DNA from: Pusillimonas sp. UBA6240
Lineage (GTDB): Bacteria; Pseudomonadota; Gammaproteobacteria; Burkholderiales; Burkholderiaceae_B
Assembly (NCBI GenBank): GCA_002441445.1
Contig: DJWC01000147.1
Span: 154,362 to 218,361 of the forward strand
Length of the DNA: 64,000 bases
Direction of reading: 5' to 3'
Shown here: positions 34,994 through 43,154 of the stretch, in pieces
Layout: each line of letters begins with the position of its first letter
Numbering within the stretch: position 1 is the stretch's first letter
Notes under the pieces: generated by a model
Database searches by the model: none
Told to the model about the DNA's origin: nothing
What the model saw: only the letters and a program-made list of their open reading frames with translations
Translations under genes and position numbers: made by a program

Positions 34994-36429
34994 TGGATAA
35001 GATGGATAAGGACGTCGACCTCGTCGTGCTGGGCGCCGGGCCCGCGGGCGTCAATGCGGCGATCACCGCTAACCGCCATGGCCTGAAGGTGGTGCTGGTG
35101 GATCAGAACCATGCGGCGGGCGGGCAGGTATTTCGCCCCATGCCCGAAACATTCACCCCATCCGGCGGCTCTGCAGCCCCTGGCGAAGGCGACGAGTTGC
35201 GCCAACGCCTCGCCCGCAGCCAGGTGCGCGTCTATTTCAACCATACGGTCTGGAACGTAAGCACGGATTTACGGGTCGATGCGGTCGGTCCCGACGGCCC
35301 GGTTCACTGGCGATGCAGGGCTCTGGTGGTCGCCTCCGGAACGACCGAGCGTGTCGTGCCGTTTCCCGGCTGGACCCTGCCCAATGTGATGGGGCTTGCG
35401 GCCGCCACCATTTTGTTGAAGTCTCAAAAGATGCTGCCCGGCGCGGATACTTTGGTAGCGGGCTGCGGGCCTTTGTTGACGGCGGTGGCCGCGGGTATTG
35501 TGGACGGGGGCGGCAGGGTCGCGGCGCTGGTCGACGCGGCGCCCCGGTCCGCCTGGCTGAAAGCTTCGCCGGCCATGGTTTCCCGTCCCGACTTGATGTG
35601 GCAGGGGGTGAAGTGGCTGGCGCAGATCAAAACCGCAGGCATCCCGATATTCTCCGCGCATGCGATAGAAAAAGTCGAGGCGGTCGATGGCCGGCTGCGC
35701 GCCACGCTTGCGCCTGTGGATAGCGACAGGCGTATTGGCGGGGGCGAACGGCATGCGGTGCATGCCGATGCGGTGGTGGTTGGCAATGGCTTGGTGCCGG
35801 GCACGGATGTGACCCGGCTGCTGCGGGCCGAGCACACGTTCAACAGAAAACTGGGCGGCTGGGTGGCGGTGACCGACGAGTACTGCCGCACTTCCGTTCC
35901 CGGCCTATATGCCGCCGGGGATGGCTGCGGGATTTCGGGGGCCGCCGCGGCCATTCATCATGGCGAGCTTGCGGGCCTGGCGGTCGCGCATGACCTGGGC
36001 AGTCTGGATGAGCATTCTTTCGAACGCGAGGCCGCGGCGGTACAGCGCCGCCTGAGCAAGGCCAGAAGATTCGGGCAGGCGATGGGAGCGCTGATGGCCT
36101 TGCCGAGCCGCCAGGTTGAAACCATCGCGCCGGATACCGTGGTCTGTCGCTGCGAGGATGTCACTCGCGCAGAAATCGACGCCGCCGTCGCCGGCGGCGC
36201 GCGCGACATGAACCAGCTCAAGGCCTGGACGCGCTGCGGGATGGGGCCATGCCAGGGGCGCAGCTGCGGCGATGTGGCGGCAGAGCTGGCGGCGCTGAAG
36301 GCGGGTTGCGGGCGCAGCGAGGTCGGTTTCTTTACCGGCCGCGCGCCCTTGCGGCCGGTCTCTTTGGAGCAGCTGACCGGGGATTACGACTATGCCGATA
36401 TACCTTTGCCCAAGGCGGCTCCTCTATGA
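34993..36429 (+). CDS. FAD-dependent alpha subunit with C-terminal Cys cluster (HcnB/OoxA/HypB-like)
   Basis: A 478-residue flavoprotein with GAGPAGVNAAITA (about residue 14) for FAD and a second nucleotide-binding region near GADTLVAGCGPLLTAVAAG. The C-terminal BFD-like segment has CRCEDV and TRCGMGPCQGRSCG, whose cysteines can hold an Fe-S cluster. In relatives this subunit passes electrons from the amine-oxidising subunit. It overlaps the following gene by 4 nt. Confidence 0.9.
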   Translation: MDKMDKDVDLVVLGAGPAGVNAAITANRHGLKVVLVDQNHAAGGQVFRPMPETFTPSGGSAAPGEGDELRQRLARSQVRVYFNHTVWNVSTDLRVDAVGPDGPVHWRCRALVVASGTTERVVPFPGWTLPNVMGLAAATILLKSQKMLPGADTLVAGCGPLLTAVAAGIVDGGGRVAALVDAAPRSAWLKASPAMVSRPDLMWQGVKWLAQIKTAGIPIFSAHAIEKVEAVDGRLRATLAPVDSDRRIGGGERHAVHADAVVVGNGLVPGTDVTRLLRAEHTFNRKLGGWVAVTDEYCRTSVPGLYAAGDGCGISGAAAAIHHGELAGLAVAHDLGSLDEHSFEREAAAVQRRLSKARRFGQAMGALMALPSRQVETIAPDTVVCRCEDVTRAEIDAAVAGGARDMNQLKAWTRCGMGPCQGRSCGDVAAELAALKAGCGRSEVGFFTGRAPLRPVSLEQLTGDYDYADIPLPKAAPL

Positions 36430-37583
36430 CGAGCACACTGGACGTTGTGAATCCGGCCGACAGGCCGTTCGACGCGGCGGTGATCGGCGCCGGCGTCATG
36501 GGATGTTCGACGGCCTTCCACTTGGCACAGGGCGGCATGAAGGTGGCCTTGATCGATCGCGGCCAGCTCTGCCGCGAGGCATCGGGAGTGAACGCCGGCA
36601 CCTTGACGCTGCACATGACCCGTGCTGCCCTGGTTCCCTATGCCATGAAAGCATGGGAAATGTGGATGACGGCGGAACAGTGGCTGGGCGCCGGCGTGCT
36701 CGCGACCCATGTGCCCGGCCTGACGCTGGCATTTACCGAGGCGGAGTGCGAAATGCTCGAACAGCGGGCTGCCGCCAGGCGCGAGTATGGCGCGAACATC
36801 AACATCCTGACGCCGCAGCAGGCGCTGGAAGTCGAGCCGGGGCTCAATCCGCGTCTGCTCAAGGCTGCGCACTGCGATATCGATGGCTTTGCCACGGCCT
36901 ATCTTACCGGGCGTGCCTTCAGGCAAGGGCTGGACGCACAGCAAGTGGCGCTGTATGAAAACCTTCCAGTCGAAGCCGTGGATCGCCGCAATGGCGTGTT
37001 CCGGATCAGCTGCCGCGGAGGGCGGGTGCTGCACGCGAGGCGCATCGTTTTGGCCGGCGGGGTATGGATAGAGCCGATGCTTGCCTGGCTGGGGGTGAGG
37101 ATCCCGATCAAGACGCTCATCAACCAGTTGAGCATCACCGAAAGAATGCGGCCCGTAATGCGCACCGTCATGAGCGTGGCCAACGGCCTGCTATCGCTCA
37201 AGCAGTTCGCAAACGGAACCATATTGATAGGCGGGGGCTGGCAGGGCATCGGCGACCGTGAACGCGGCGGCGTCGAAGCCATCCCGGAAAACCTCATCGG
37301 CAACATGCGGCTGGCGCGCTACGTCGTCCCCGCGATGTCGGAAGGCCGCATTGCGCGCATCTGGCTTGGGCTGGAGGCCGAAACAGCCGATGCCATGCCG
37401 ATCATCGGCGACGTGCCCGGGGTGGAGGACGCCTATGTCGTCGGGAGCGCCCACTCCGGTTACACCAGCGGGCCGTTCATGGGGAAGATCATCGCACAGT
37501 ACATCCTGGGCCGACAGCCCGAGATGCCTTTATTTGATCCCGCCCGCCTGCTCAGTAGGCATCCGGGCAATGAGGAAGCTTAA
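36426..37583 (+). CDS. DAO-family FAD oxidoreductase, beta (catalytic) subunit (HcnC/HypC-like)
   Basis: A 385-residue D-amino-acid-oxidase-fold flavoprotein with AAVIGAGVMGCSTAFHLAQGG near residue 18 and a C-terminal GSAHSGYTSGPFMGK. In this three-subunit type the DAO subunit oxidises a C-N bond of an amino acid or opine. The ATG at 36426 overlaps the previous stop, which rules out the longer frame starting at 36249. Substrate not determinable from sequence. Confidence 0.9.
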   Translation: MTSTLDVVNPADRPFDAAVIGAGVMGCSTAFHLAQGGMKVALIDRGQLCREASGVNAGTLTLHMTRAALVPYAMKAWEMWMTAEQWLGAGVLATHVPGLTLAFTEAECEMLEQRAAARREYGANINILTPQQALEVEPGLNPRLLKAAHCDIDGFATAYLTGRAFRQGLDAQQVALYENLPVEAVDRRNGVFRISCRGGRVLHARRIVLAGGVWIEPMLAWLGVRIPIKTLINQLSITERMRPVMRTVMSVANGLLSLKQFANGTILIGGGWQGIGDRERGGVEAIPENLIGNMRLARYVVPAMSEGRIARIWLGLEAETADAMPIIGDVPGVEDAYVVGSAHSGYTSGPFMGKIIAQYILGRQPEMPLFDPARLLSRHPGNEEA

Positions 37584-38512
37584 TGTTCACAGGTAAAAAA
37601 GAAAACTTCAATGGCATTTACGCCGCAACGGTTTGCCCGTTCACCGCGGATGGCCAGATCGATGAAGAAGCCCTTGCCAAGCATATCGGCGACGTTTCAT
37701 CCGTCGACGGCATTGTCGGCTTGCTGATCAATGGGCATGCGGGCGAAAACTTCTCCCTGAATCGGCACGAGAAGCGGCGCGTCGTCGAGATCGCCCATGA
37801 AGTGTGCGGCGAGCGTTCGATACTGATCAATGGCATCAACGCGGAAAACAGCTTTGACGCGCGGCGGGACACGGCCGAGGCCCAGGCGGCGGGGGCCGAC
37901 ATCGCCCTGATCTTTCCGCCATTCTCTTGGGCGCTGTCGCATACGACTGAAATGGCGGTACGGCACCACACGATCGCCAACGAGGCCGCGCAGATGCCCA
38001 TCATGTTGTACCAGGCGGGAGTGAATGCCGGGGCCATGGCATACAGCCACGCGACGCTCGAAGCGCTGGTGCGCTTGCCCAATGTCGTGGGCATCAAGGA
38101 AGGCAGCTGGGAAACCAGCGCATATGAAGGCAACAGGGCGCTGGTCAAACGGGTGGCGCCGCATGTCGCCGTCATGGCATCGGGCGACGAGCACTTGTTC
38201 ACCTGCTTTGTATTGGGCTCCGAAGGCAGCCTGGTCAGCCTGGCCATCGTGATTCCGGAAATCATCGTGGGCCTGGATCGCGCGGTTCGCGCGGGCGATC
38301 TGGCGCATGCGCAGGCGCTCAACGCACGCATCTACCCGCTGGCCAAGGCCATATACGGCGCCAACCCGGGCGGGTATGCGAATGCCAGGCTCAAGGCCTG
38401 CCTGAAACTGCTGGGCCGTATCAAGAATGATGCGGCGCGCGCGCCGATATGCACATTGCCGAAAAACGAAATCGATATGCTCGAACAGGCCTTGAAAGCG
38501 GCCGGGCTTTGA
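37583..38512 (+). CDS. DapA-family (dihydrodipicolinate synthase/aldolase) lyase
   Basis: A 309-residue TIM-barrel class I lyase. The Schiff-base Lys172 lies in VVGIKEGS and the partner Tyr143 in MLYQAGVNAG. The usual GTTGE pyruvate-binding motif reads GHAGE, so the substrate carboxylate contact may differ. Relatives include aldolases and the pyrroline-4-hydroxy-2-carboxylate deaminase that follows D-hydroxyproline dehydrogenase. That pairing makes a deaminase or lyase of a cyclic imine plausible. It overlaps the preceding gene by one base. Confidence 0.88.
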   Translation: MFTGKKENFNGIYAATVCPFTADGQIDEEALAKHIGDVSSVDGIVGLLINGHAGENFSLNRHEKRRVVEIAHEVCGERSILINGINAENSFDARRDTAEAQAAGADIALIFPPFSWALSHTTEMAVRHHTIANEAAQMPIMLYQAGVNAGAMAYSHATLEALVRLPNVVGIKEGSWETSAYEGNRALVKRVAPHVAVMASGDEHLFTCFVLGSEGSLVSLAIVIPEIIVGLDRAVRAGDLAHAQALNARIYPLAKAIYGANPGGYANARLKACLKLLGRIKNDAARAPICTLPKNEIDMLEQALKAAGL

Positions 38513-38530
38513 CCAACTGCTGGAGACACC

Positions 38531-39940
38531 ATGCCTACACTCATACGTAACGGACGCATCATCACCGCCGTCGACAACTACATCGCCGACATCCTGCTGG
38601 AAAACGGGCGCATTCAGGCCATCGGGCAGTCGCTGCCTGTGGGCGCGGACGTGACCGTGGTCGACGCGCAGGGCTTGTATGTCCTTCCCGGCGGGGTCGA
38701 CTGCCACACCCATATGGAGAACACCTTCGGCGATTCGACGACCTGCGATACTTTCGAATCCGGAACCAAGGCGGCTGCGTTCGGCGGCACGACGACCATT
38801 ATTGATTTTGCTTTTCAGAACAAGGGTACCACCCCCCTGGAAGCCATAGCCCGCGCGCAAGCGACCGCCAGCGATAAAGCCAGCATCGATTACGGCTTTC
38901 ACGTGATCGTCACGCACGTCGATGACAACGTGCTCGAAGACATGAAAATCGCCATACGCCACGAGGGCGTGAGCAGCTTCAAAATGTTCATGGCTTACCC
39001 GAACACGGTGATGGTCGACGATGCCGCCATTTTCAGGGCCATGCGCATGGTGGGCCAGCATGGCGGCATGGTCGCCCTGCACGCCGAGAACGGCACGATC
39101 ATTGAACTATTGATCAAAGAGGCGCTGGAAAAAGGCCATACATCGCCGCGCTATCACGGCCTGACACGGCCGGCCCTAATGGAAGGCGAAGCCACGCATC
39201 GGGGCATCCGCCTGGCGGAGCTGGCCGAAGCCCCGGTGTATTTCGTGCACCTGTCAGCCAAAGAAGCGCTGAAGCACGTCGTTGAAGCACGCGACCTAGG
39301 CATACCGGTATTCGCCGAAACCTGCCCCCACTACTTGTTCTTTGACGACTCGGAGTACGAGAAGGAAGGTTTTGATGTGGCGCGGTATGTAATGAGCCCG
39401 CCCCTGCGCGATAAAGAATCGCAGAAGGCATTGTGGACGGCGCTTAAAACCGACGACCTGCAGCTTGTTTCCACCGATCACTGCCCTTTCTGCATGAAAG
39501 AAGGCCACCTCGGCCGCGTGCGCCAGAAGCCTTATGGCAAGGACGATTTTTCACGCATACCGAATGGCGTGCCCGGCGTCGAAACCCGCATGACGGTGAT
39601 TTACGATGGCGGAGTGCGCCAGAACAGGATAACGCTGAACCGGTTTGTCGAGCTGACCTCGACTGCGCCCGCCAAGCTGTTCGGGCTGTTCCCGCGCAAA
39701 GGCATCATCGCCGTGGGCAGCGATGCCGACATTGTGCTGTTCGATCCGAACGAATGCCACACGATCTCGGCCCATACGCACCACAGCAACTGCGATTACA
39801 CGCTGTTCGAAGGAAAGCATGTGCATGGGCGCGTGAAAAAGGTGTTTTTGCGCGGCGAGATGATCGTCGACGGCGACCAGTGGCTGGGTAAGCCCGGAAG
39901 CGGCCAATTCGTCAAGCGCGGCGAAGTGGGCGGATACTAG
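38531..39940 (+). CDS. Dihydropyrimidinase/hydantoinase-like cyclic amidohydrolase
   Basis: A 469-residue metal-dependent amidohydrolase. Metal ligands are seen as DCHTH (His59, His61), Lys151 in SSFKMFMAY (carboxylated in the family), LHAEN, CPHYLFF and the Asp of STDHCPF. These enzymes open cyclic amides such as dihydrouracil or hydantoins. It lies in the dehydrogenase operon 18 bp after the lyase gene, which suggests that the natural substrate or an intermediate has a cyclic amide. Confidence 0.92.
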   Translation: MPTLIRNGRIITAVDNYIADILLENGRIQAIGQSLPVGADVTVVDAQGLYVLPGGVDCHTHMENTFGDSTTCDTFESGTKAAAFGGTTTIIDFAFQNKGTTPLEAIARAQATASDKASIDYGFHVIVTHVDDNVLEDMKIAIRHEGVSSFKMFMAYPNTVMVDDAAIFRAMRMVGQHGGMVALHAENGTIIELLIKEALEKGHTSPRYHGLTRPALMEGEATHRGIRLAELAEAPVYFVHLSAKEALKHVVEARDLGIPVFAETCPHYLFFDDSEYEKEGFDVARYVMSPPLRDKESQKALWTALKTDDLQLVSTDHCPFCMKEGHLGRVRQKPYGKDDFSRIPNGVPGVETRMTVIYDGGVRQNRITLNRFVELTSTAPAKLFGLFPRKGIIAVGSDADIVLFDPNECHTISAHTHHSNCDYTLFEGKHVHGRVKKVFLRGEMIVDGDQWLGKPGSGQFVKRGEVGGY

Positions 39941-39959
39941 GCCGGGGGCGGATAGCGAC

Positions 39960-41204
39960 ATGACTTCTAAGACAGTAAATAATCGCCTTGCGGATTGGGT
40001 AGACCAGAATTTCGGCGAAGAGGTCGCCTTTCTGCAGAAGCTGGTGCAGATTCCGACCGATACGCCGCCTGGCGACAACGCCCCTTATGCGCTGGCGGTG
40101 GCTGGCATGCTGGAACGATGGGGCTGGCGAGTCAGCAGGCACCCAGTGCCCGCCGAGCGCGTGCAGGCCTACGGCATGAAGAGCATCACCAACCTGGTGA
40201 TCAGGCGCCAATACGGCGAAGGGCCGACTGTTGCGCTCAACGCGCATGGCGATGTGGTGCCTCCCGGTGACGGATGGAGCTTCCCGCCTTACGGCGGCGA
40301 GGTGCATGACGGACGGCTCTATGGCCGCGCCGCGGCCGTATCCAAAAGCGATTATGCGACCTACCTGTTTGCGGTGCGCGCGCTAGAAGCGTCCGGGATC
40401 CCGTTAAAGGGGGCGATCGAACTGCACTTCACCTGCGACGAGGAGTTCGGCGGCCTGCTGGGGCCGGGCTGGCTGCTTGAGGAAGAGCTGGTCAAGCCCG
40501 ATTTCGCCATTTGCGCCGCGTTTAGTTATGCCGTGGTGATGGCCCATAACGGCTGCCTGCAATTCGAGATAACGGTCAATGGCAAAGCCACGCATGGGGC
40601 GGTGCCGCATACAGGGCATGACGCATTGCGCGCAGCCAGCAAGATCCTGGATGCGATCTACGCGCAGGCCGATAAGCTGAATACAGTCAGTTCTTCGGTA
40701 GAGGGCATCGACCATCCCACCATGATCGTCGGCCAGATCATGGGCGGCACCAATACCAATGTCGTGCCTGGCCAGGTGGTGCTGAAGATGGATCGGCGCA
40801 TGATCCCGGAAGAAGACCCGGCGCAGGTCGAACAGGACGTGCGTTCCATGATCGAGCGCGCGGTGCAAGGCCTGGATGGCATCCGTGTCGAGATCCGCCG
40901 CCTACTGTTGGCGAACGCGTTGCGGCCATTGCCCGGACATGAAAAGCTGGTATCGGCCATCCAGCAGGCTGCCAAAACGGTACTGGGGGAGGATATCCCC
41001 GCGGTGGGAACGCCGCTGTATGCGGATGCCCGCCTGTATGCTGAGCGCGGGATACCTGTCGTGATGTACGGCGCCGGCCCGCGCACCCTGCTCGAATCCA
41101 ATGCGAAGCGCGCCGACGAGAACATAGCCCTGGAAGACCTGCGGCGCGCCACCAAAGTCATCGGCATGGCGCTGGCGACCCTGCTCGCAGCGGACGGGCG
41201 CTGA
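39960..41204 (+). CDS. M20-family metallohydrolase (ArgE/DapE/ACY1 type)
   Basis: A 414-residue di-zinc hydrolase. NAHGDVVPPGDGW holds the first metal His/Asp, TCDEEFGG the catalytic Glu-Glu pair, and the lid domain follows with NGKATHGAVPHTG. It hydrolyses an N-acyl or N-carbamoyl amino acid or small peptide; it resembles the ArgE/DapE group more than the N-carbamoylase group. Last gene of the operon, so it may act on the ring-opened product of the amidohydrolase (inference). Confidence 0.88.
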   Translation: MTSKTVNNRLADWVDQNFGEEVAFLQKLVQIPTDTPPGDNAPYALAVAGMLERWGWRVSRHPVPAERVQAYGMKSITNLVIRRQYGEGPTVALNAHGDVVPPGDGWSFPPYGGEVHDGRLYGRAAAVSKSDYATYLFAVRALEASGIPLKGAIELHFTCDEEFGGLLGPGWLLEEELVKPDFAICAAFSYAVVMAHNGCLQFEITVNGKATHGAVPHTGHDALRAASKILDAIYAQADKLNTVSSSVEGIDHPTMIVGQIMGGTNTNVVPGQVVLKMDRRMIPEEDPAQVEQDVRSMIERAVQGLDGIRVEIRRLLLANALRPLPGHEKLVSAIQQAAKTVLGEDIPAVGTPLYADARLYAERGIPVVMYGAGPRTLLESNAKRADENIALEDLRRATKVIGMALATLLAADGR

Positions 41205-41225
41205 CGCGATCCATCGCTCGCACGA

Positions 41226-41278
41226 GCGTTTTCAGCATGCCGCCCATGCGGCAGCGGCCAGCGGCATGCCGAAAACGC
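41226..41278 (+). terminator. Long imperfect hairpin after the M20 gene
   Basis: CGTTTTCAGCATGCCG (41227-41242) pairs with CGGCATGCCGAAAACG (41262-41277) with one mismatch, and one more pair outside. The loop is 19 nt. It follows the operon stop by 22 bp and a short CGCTCG/CGAGCG element with TTTT overlaps its left edge. It most likely ends the 34.7-41.2 kb operon, although a protein-binding role is possible. Confidence 0.55.
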
Positions 41279-41340
41279 CATGTCAACGCTATTCAGAGGC
41301 ATTCCGCCGACACCAAAACAAGCCTGCTAAAACAAAACAC

Positions 41341-41370
41341 TTGATTTAAACGGTCGTTTGAAAATAGAAT
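41341..41370 (+). promoter_or_regulatory. Promoter with embedded TetR-type operator
   Basis: TTGATT (41341-41346) and TAGAAT (41365-41370), 18 bp apart, make a plausible promoter. Between them is the perfect palindrome AAACGGTCGTTT (41348-41359), a form typical of TetR-family operators. The TetR gene begins at 41409, so autoregulation is likely. Confidence 0.6.
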
Positions 41371-41408
41371 CAGGCCTTCAGCTATCGTCGGGTGCATGGC
41401 CTACGCAT

Positions 41409-42110
41409 ATGTCGACCTCGGAAAACAGGTTAAAGAAAGAAGCCGATACCAGAGCCAGGATCATTCAAGCGGCTATTGAATTGTTTGGAGAGAAGGGAGT
41501 AGACAGGGTTTCTCTCAGGGAGCTCACGGCTCATGCCTCGGTCAATGTCGCCTCGGTCAATTACCACTTTGGCAGCAAAGAGGGCCTGGCGGAAGCCGTA
41601 TTCGAAAAACTTGCGCATGAAGTCAACAGCCGCCGGACCGAGGAACTCGAAGCCCTGCTGAAGCGTAGCGGCCACAGGCAGGCCCGCCTGGAAAACATAA
41701 TCGATATTTTTATGAAGCCGTATTTTGACGCGGCTTCCCGCCGTACCGGCGCATTGCTGGCGCAGATGATACTTCGGCACCGGATCGCGCCGACACAGGC
41801 CACCAACCGCATCATCGCCGAACACTTCGATCCTATGGCAACGCGCTTTATCGACGCCATGGCGCAAACCAGCCCGTCGGTGAATCGAGATGAGTTCTAC
41901 TGGCGCTATATCTTCATGGTCAGCTCGATCGTACTCACCATTACCGACAACTCCACGGCTAATCGCCTTTCCCGGCTTTCCAAAGGCCGGGCGGACGCGA
42001 ACGACGGCGAAAAAATGGCCCGGGCGCTTCGCTGTTTTCTCGTGGGGGCGTTGCAAGCGCCCGTTCCGGCTTCCCGGCGAACATCGGCGAACGTCAGCGT
42101 CAGTAAATAA
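41409..42110 (+). CDS. TetR/AcrR-family transcriptional regulator
   Basis: A 233-residue TetR protein: HTH with VSLRELTAHASVNVASVNYHFGSKEGL (about residues 38-64) and a helical C-terminal domain. The palindrome at 41348 lies just upstream. It precedes the Bug/fumarylacetoacetase/cupin genes by 61 bp and may control them. The start MSTSENRLKK is preferred over 41358, which would lie on the promoter. Confidence 0.9.
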   Translation: MSTSENRLKKEADTRARIIQAAIELFGEKGVDRVSLRELTAHASVNVASVNYHFGSKEGLAEAVFEKLAHEVNSRRTEELEALLKRSGHRQARLENIIDIFMKPYFDAASRRTGALLAQMILRHRIAPTQATNRIIAEHFDPMATRFIDAMAQTSPSVNRDEFYWRYIFMVSSIVLTITDNSTANRLSRLSKGRADANDGEKMARALRCFLVGALQAPVPASRRTSANVSVSK

Positions 42111-42171
42111 CATCTGTAAGCACCACCAGACAGAACCATCTTCAATTTTTCCTGATCTATAGGAGACCGCT

Positions 42172-43152
42172 GTGCAGAGCATTCTTGCTTCCCTTCCTTT
42201 AAAGACCATGGCTGCAATAGCCTTGATTGCGGCGCTTCATCCCGGGCTGTCCGCCGCGGAATCGCCCGATGCCTATCCGGACAAGCGGCTGGAAGTCATT
42301 CTTCCCTACGCCGCCGGCGGCGGGGTGGACGCCATGGCTCGAGCGTTCTCGGAAGAGGCATCCAGGCTTACCCGACAGCAATGGGTCGTCGTCAATCGCC
42401 CTGGAGCTGGAGGAACAGTAGGCTTTTCAGCATTGGCGCATGCCCAGCCCAACGGCTACACCATCGTTTTTTCTCCCGCCTCCGCGCTGACGAACGCGCC
42501 TTTTGTCGTCAGCAAGATGCCTTTCCAGACTGAACAGATAGAACCTGTTTGCCAAGTCTTCGAGAACGTATTCGCATTCGCCGTCAGGCCGGATTCGCCG
42601 ATCAAGTCGATACAGGACCTGGTCGAAAAGGCGAAGGCCAAGCCAGGGTCCCTGTCATACGGCCATGCCGGCCCAGGGTCCGTACCGCATCTTTCGGTCG
42701 CCGCCATCGAAAAGGCTTTGGGCATTACGCTGAATGCCATCGGCTACCGTGGAGACGGCCAGATGCTGCCCGACTTGCTGGGCGGGCATGTGGACGTGGG
42801 CGTGCCGGCCATTTCATCTTTGGCCGGCAAGAATTTGCGCGTTCTCGCCGTCTTGGCCGAAAAGCGGCACCCCGCTTTGCCCGACGTGCCCTCGATGGGC
42901 GACTTGGGGTTCCCCGTCACTACGCCCGGCCTCAACGGGTTGTTCGTCCCGGCGGGCACGCCTCAGCCCATCATCAAAAAGCTCGAGGGTATCTGCCAGC
43001 AAGTGGTGGAGTCCAAGGCTTTCAAAGACGCATCGGCAAACCTTCAACAGGTTCCGGCATATCTGAACGCCGCGCAGTTCAAGGCGCGGCTGCAGGCAAC
43101 CTATGCTGAAAATGCCGAGCTGACTCGTGGCTTGGATCTCAAGAAGGAATAG
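42172..43152 (+). CDS. Bug/TctC-family periplasmic solute-binding protein
   Basis: A 326-residue Bug receptor, GTG start with AGGAG 6-7 bp upstream. Signal peptide ends near SAAES. Family blocks are YPDKRLEVILPYAAGGGVDAM, NRPGAGGTVGFSALAHAQPNGY and VPAGTPQPIIKKLEGI. It is 2 bp from the fumarylacetoacetase gene, which suggests an aromatic-derived keto acid or related acid as ligand (inference). Confidence 0.92.
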   Translation: MQSILASLPLKTMAAIALIAALHPGLSAAESPDAYPDKRLEVILPYAAGGGVDAMARAFSEEASRLTRQQWVVVNRPGAGGTVGFSALAHAQPNGYTIVFSPASALTNAPFVVSKMPFQTEQIEPVCQVFENVFAFAVRPDSPIKSIQDLVEKAKAKPGSLSYGHAGPGSVPHLSVAAIEKALGITLNAIGYRGDGQMLPDLLGGHVDVGVPAISSLAGKNLRVLAVLAEKRHPALPDVPSMGDLGFPVTTPGLNGLFVPAGTPQPIIKKLEGICQQVVESKAFKDASANLQQVPAYLNAAQFKARLQATYAENAELTRGLDLKKE

Positions 43153-43154
43153 CA

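Noticed and set aside
37697..39082. 461-residue minus-strand frame
   Set aside because: It is antisense to the DapA-like and dihydropyrimidinase genes, both with intact catalytic motifs.
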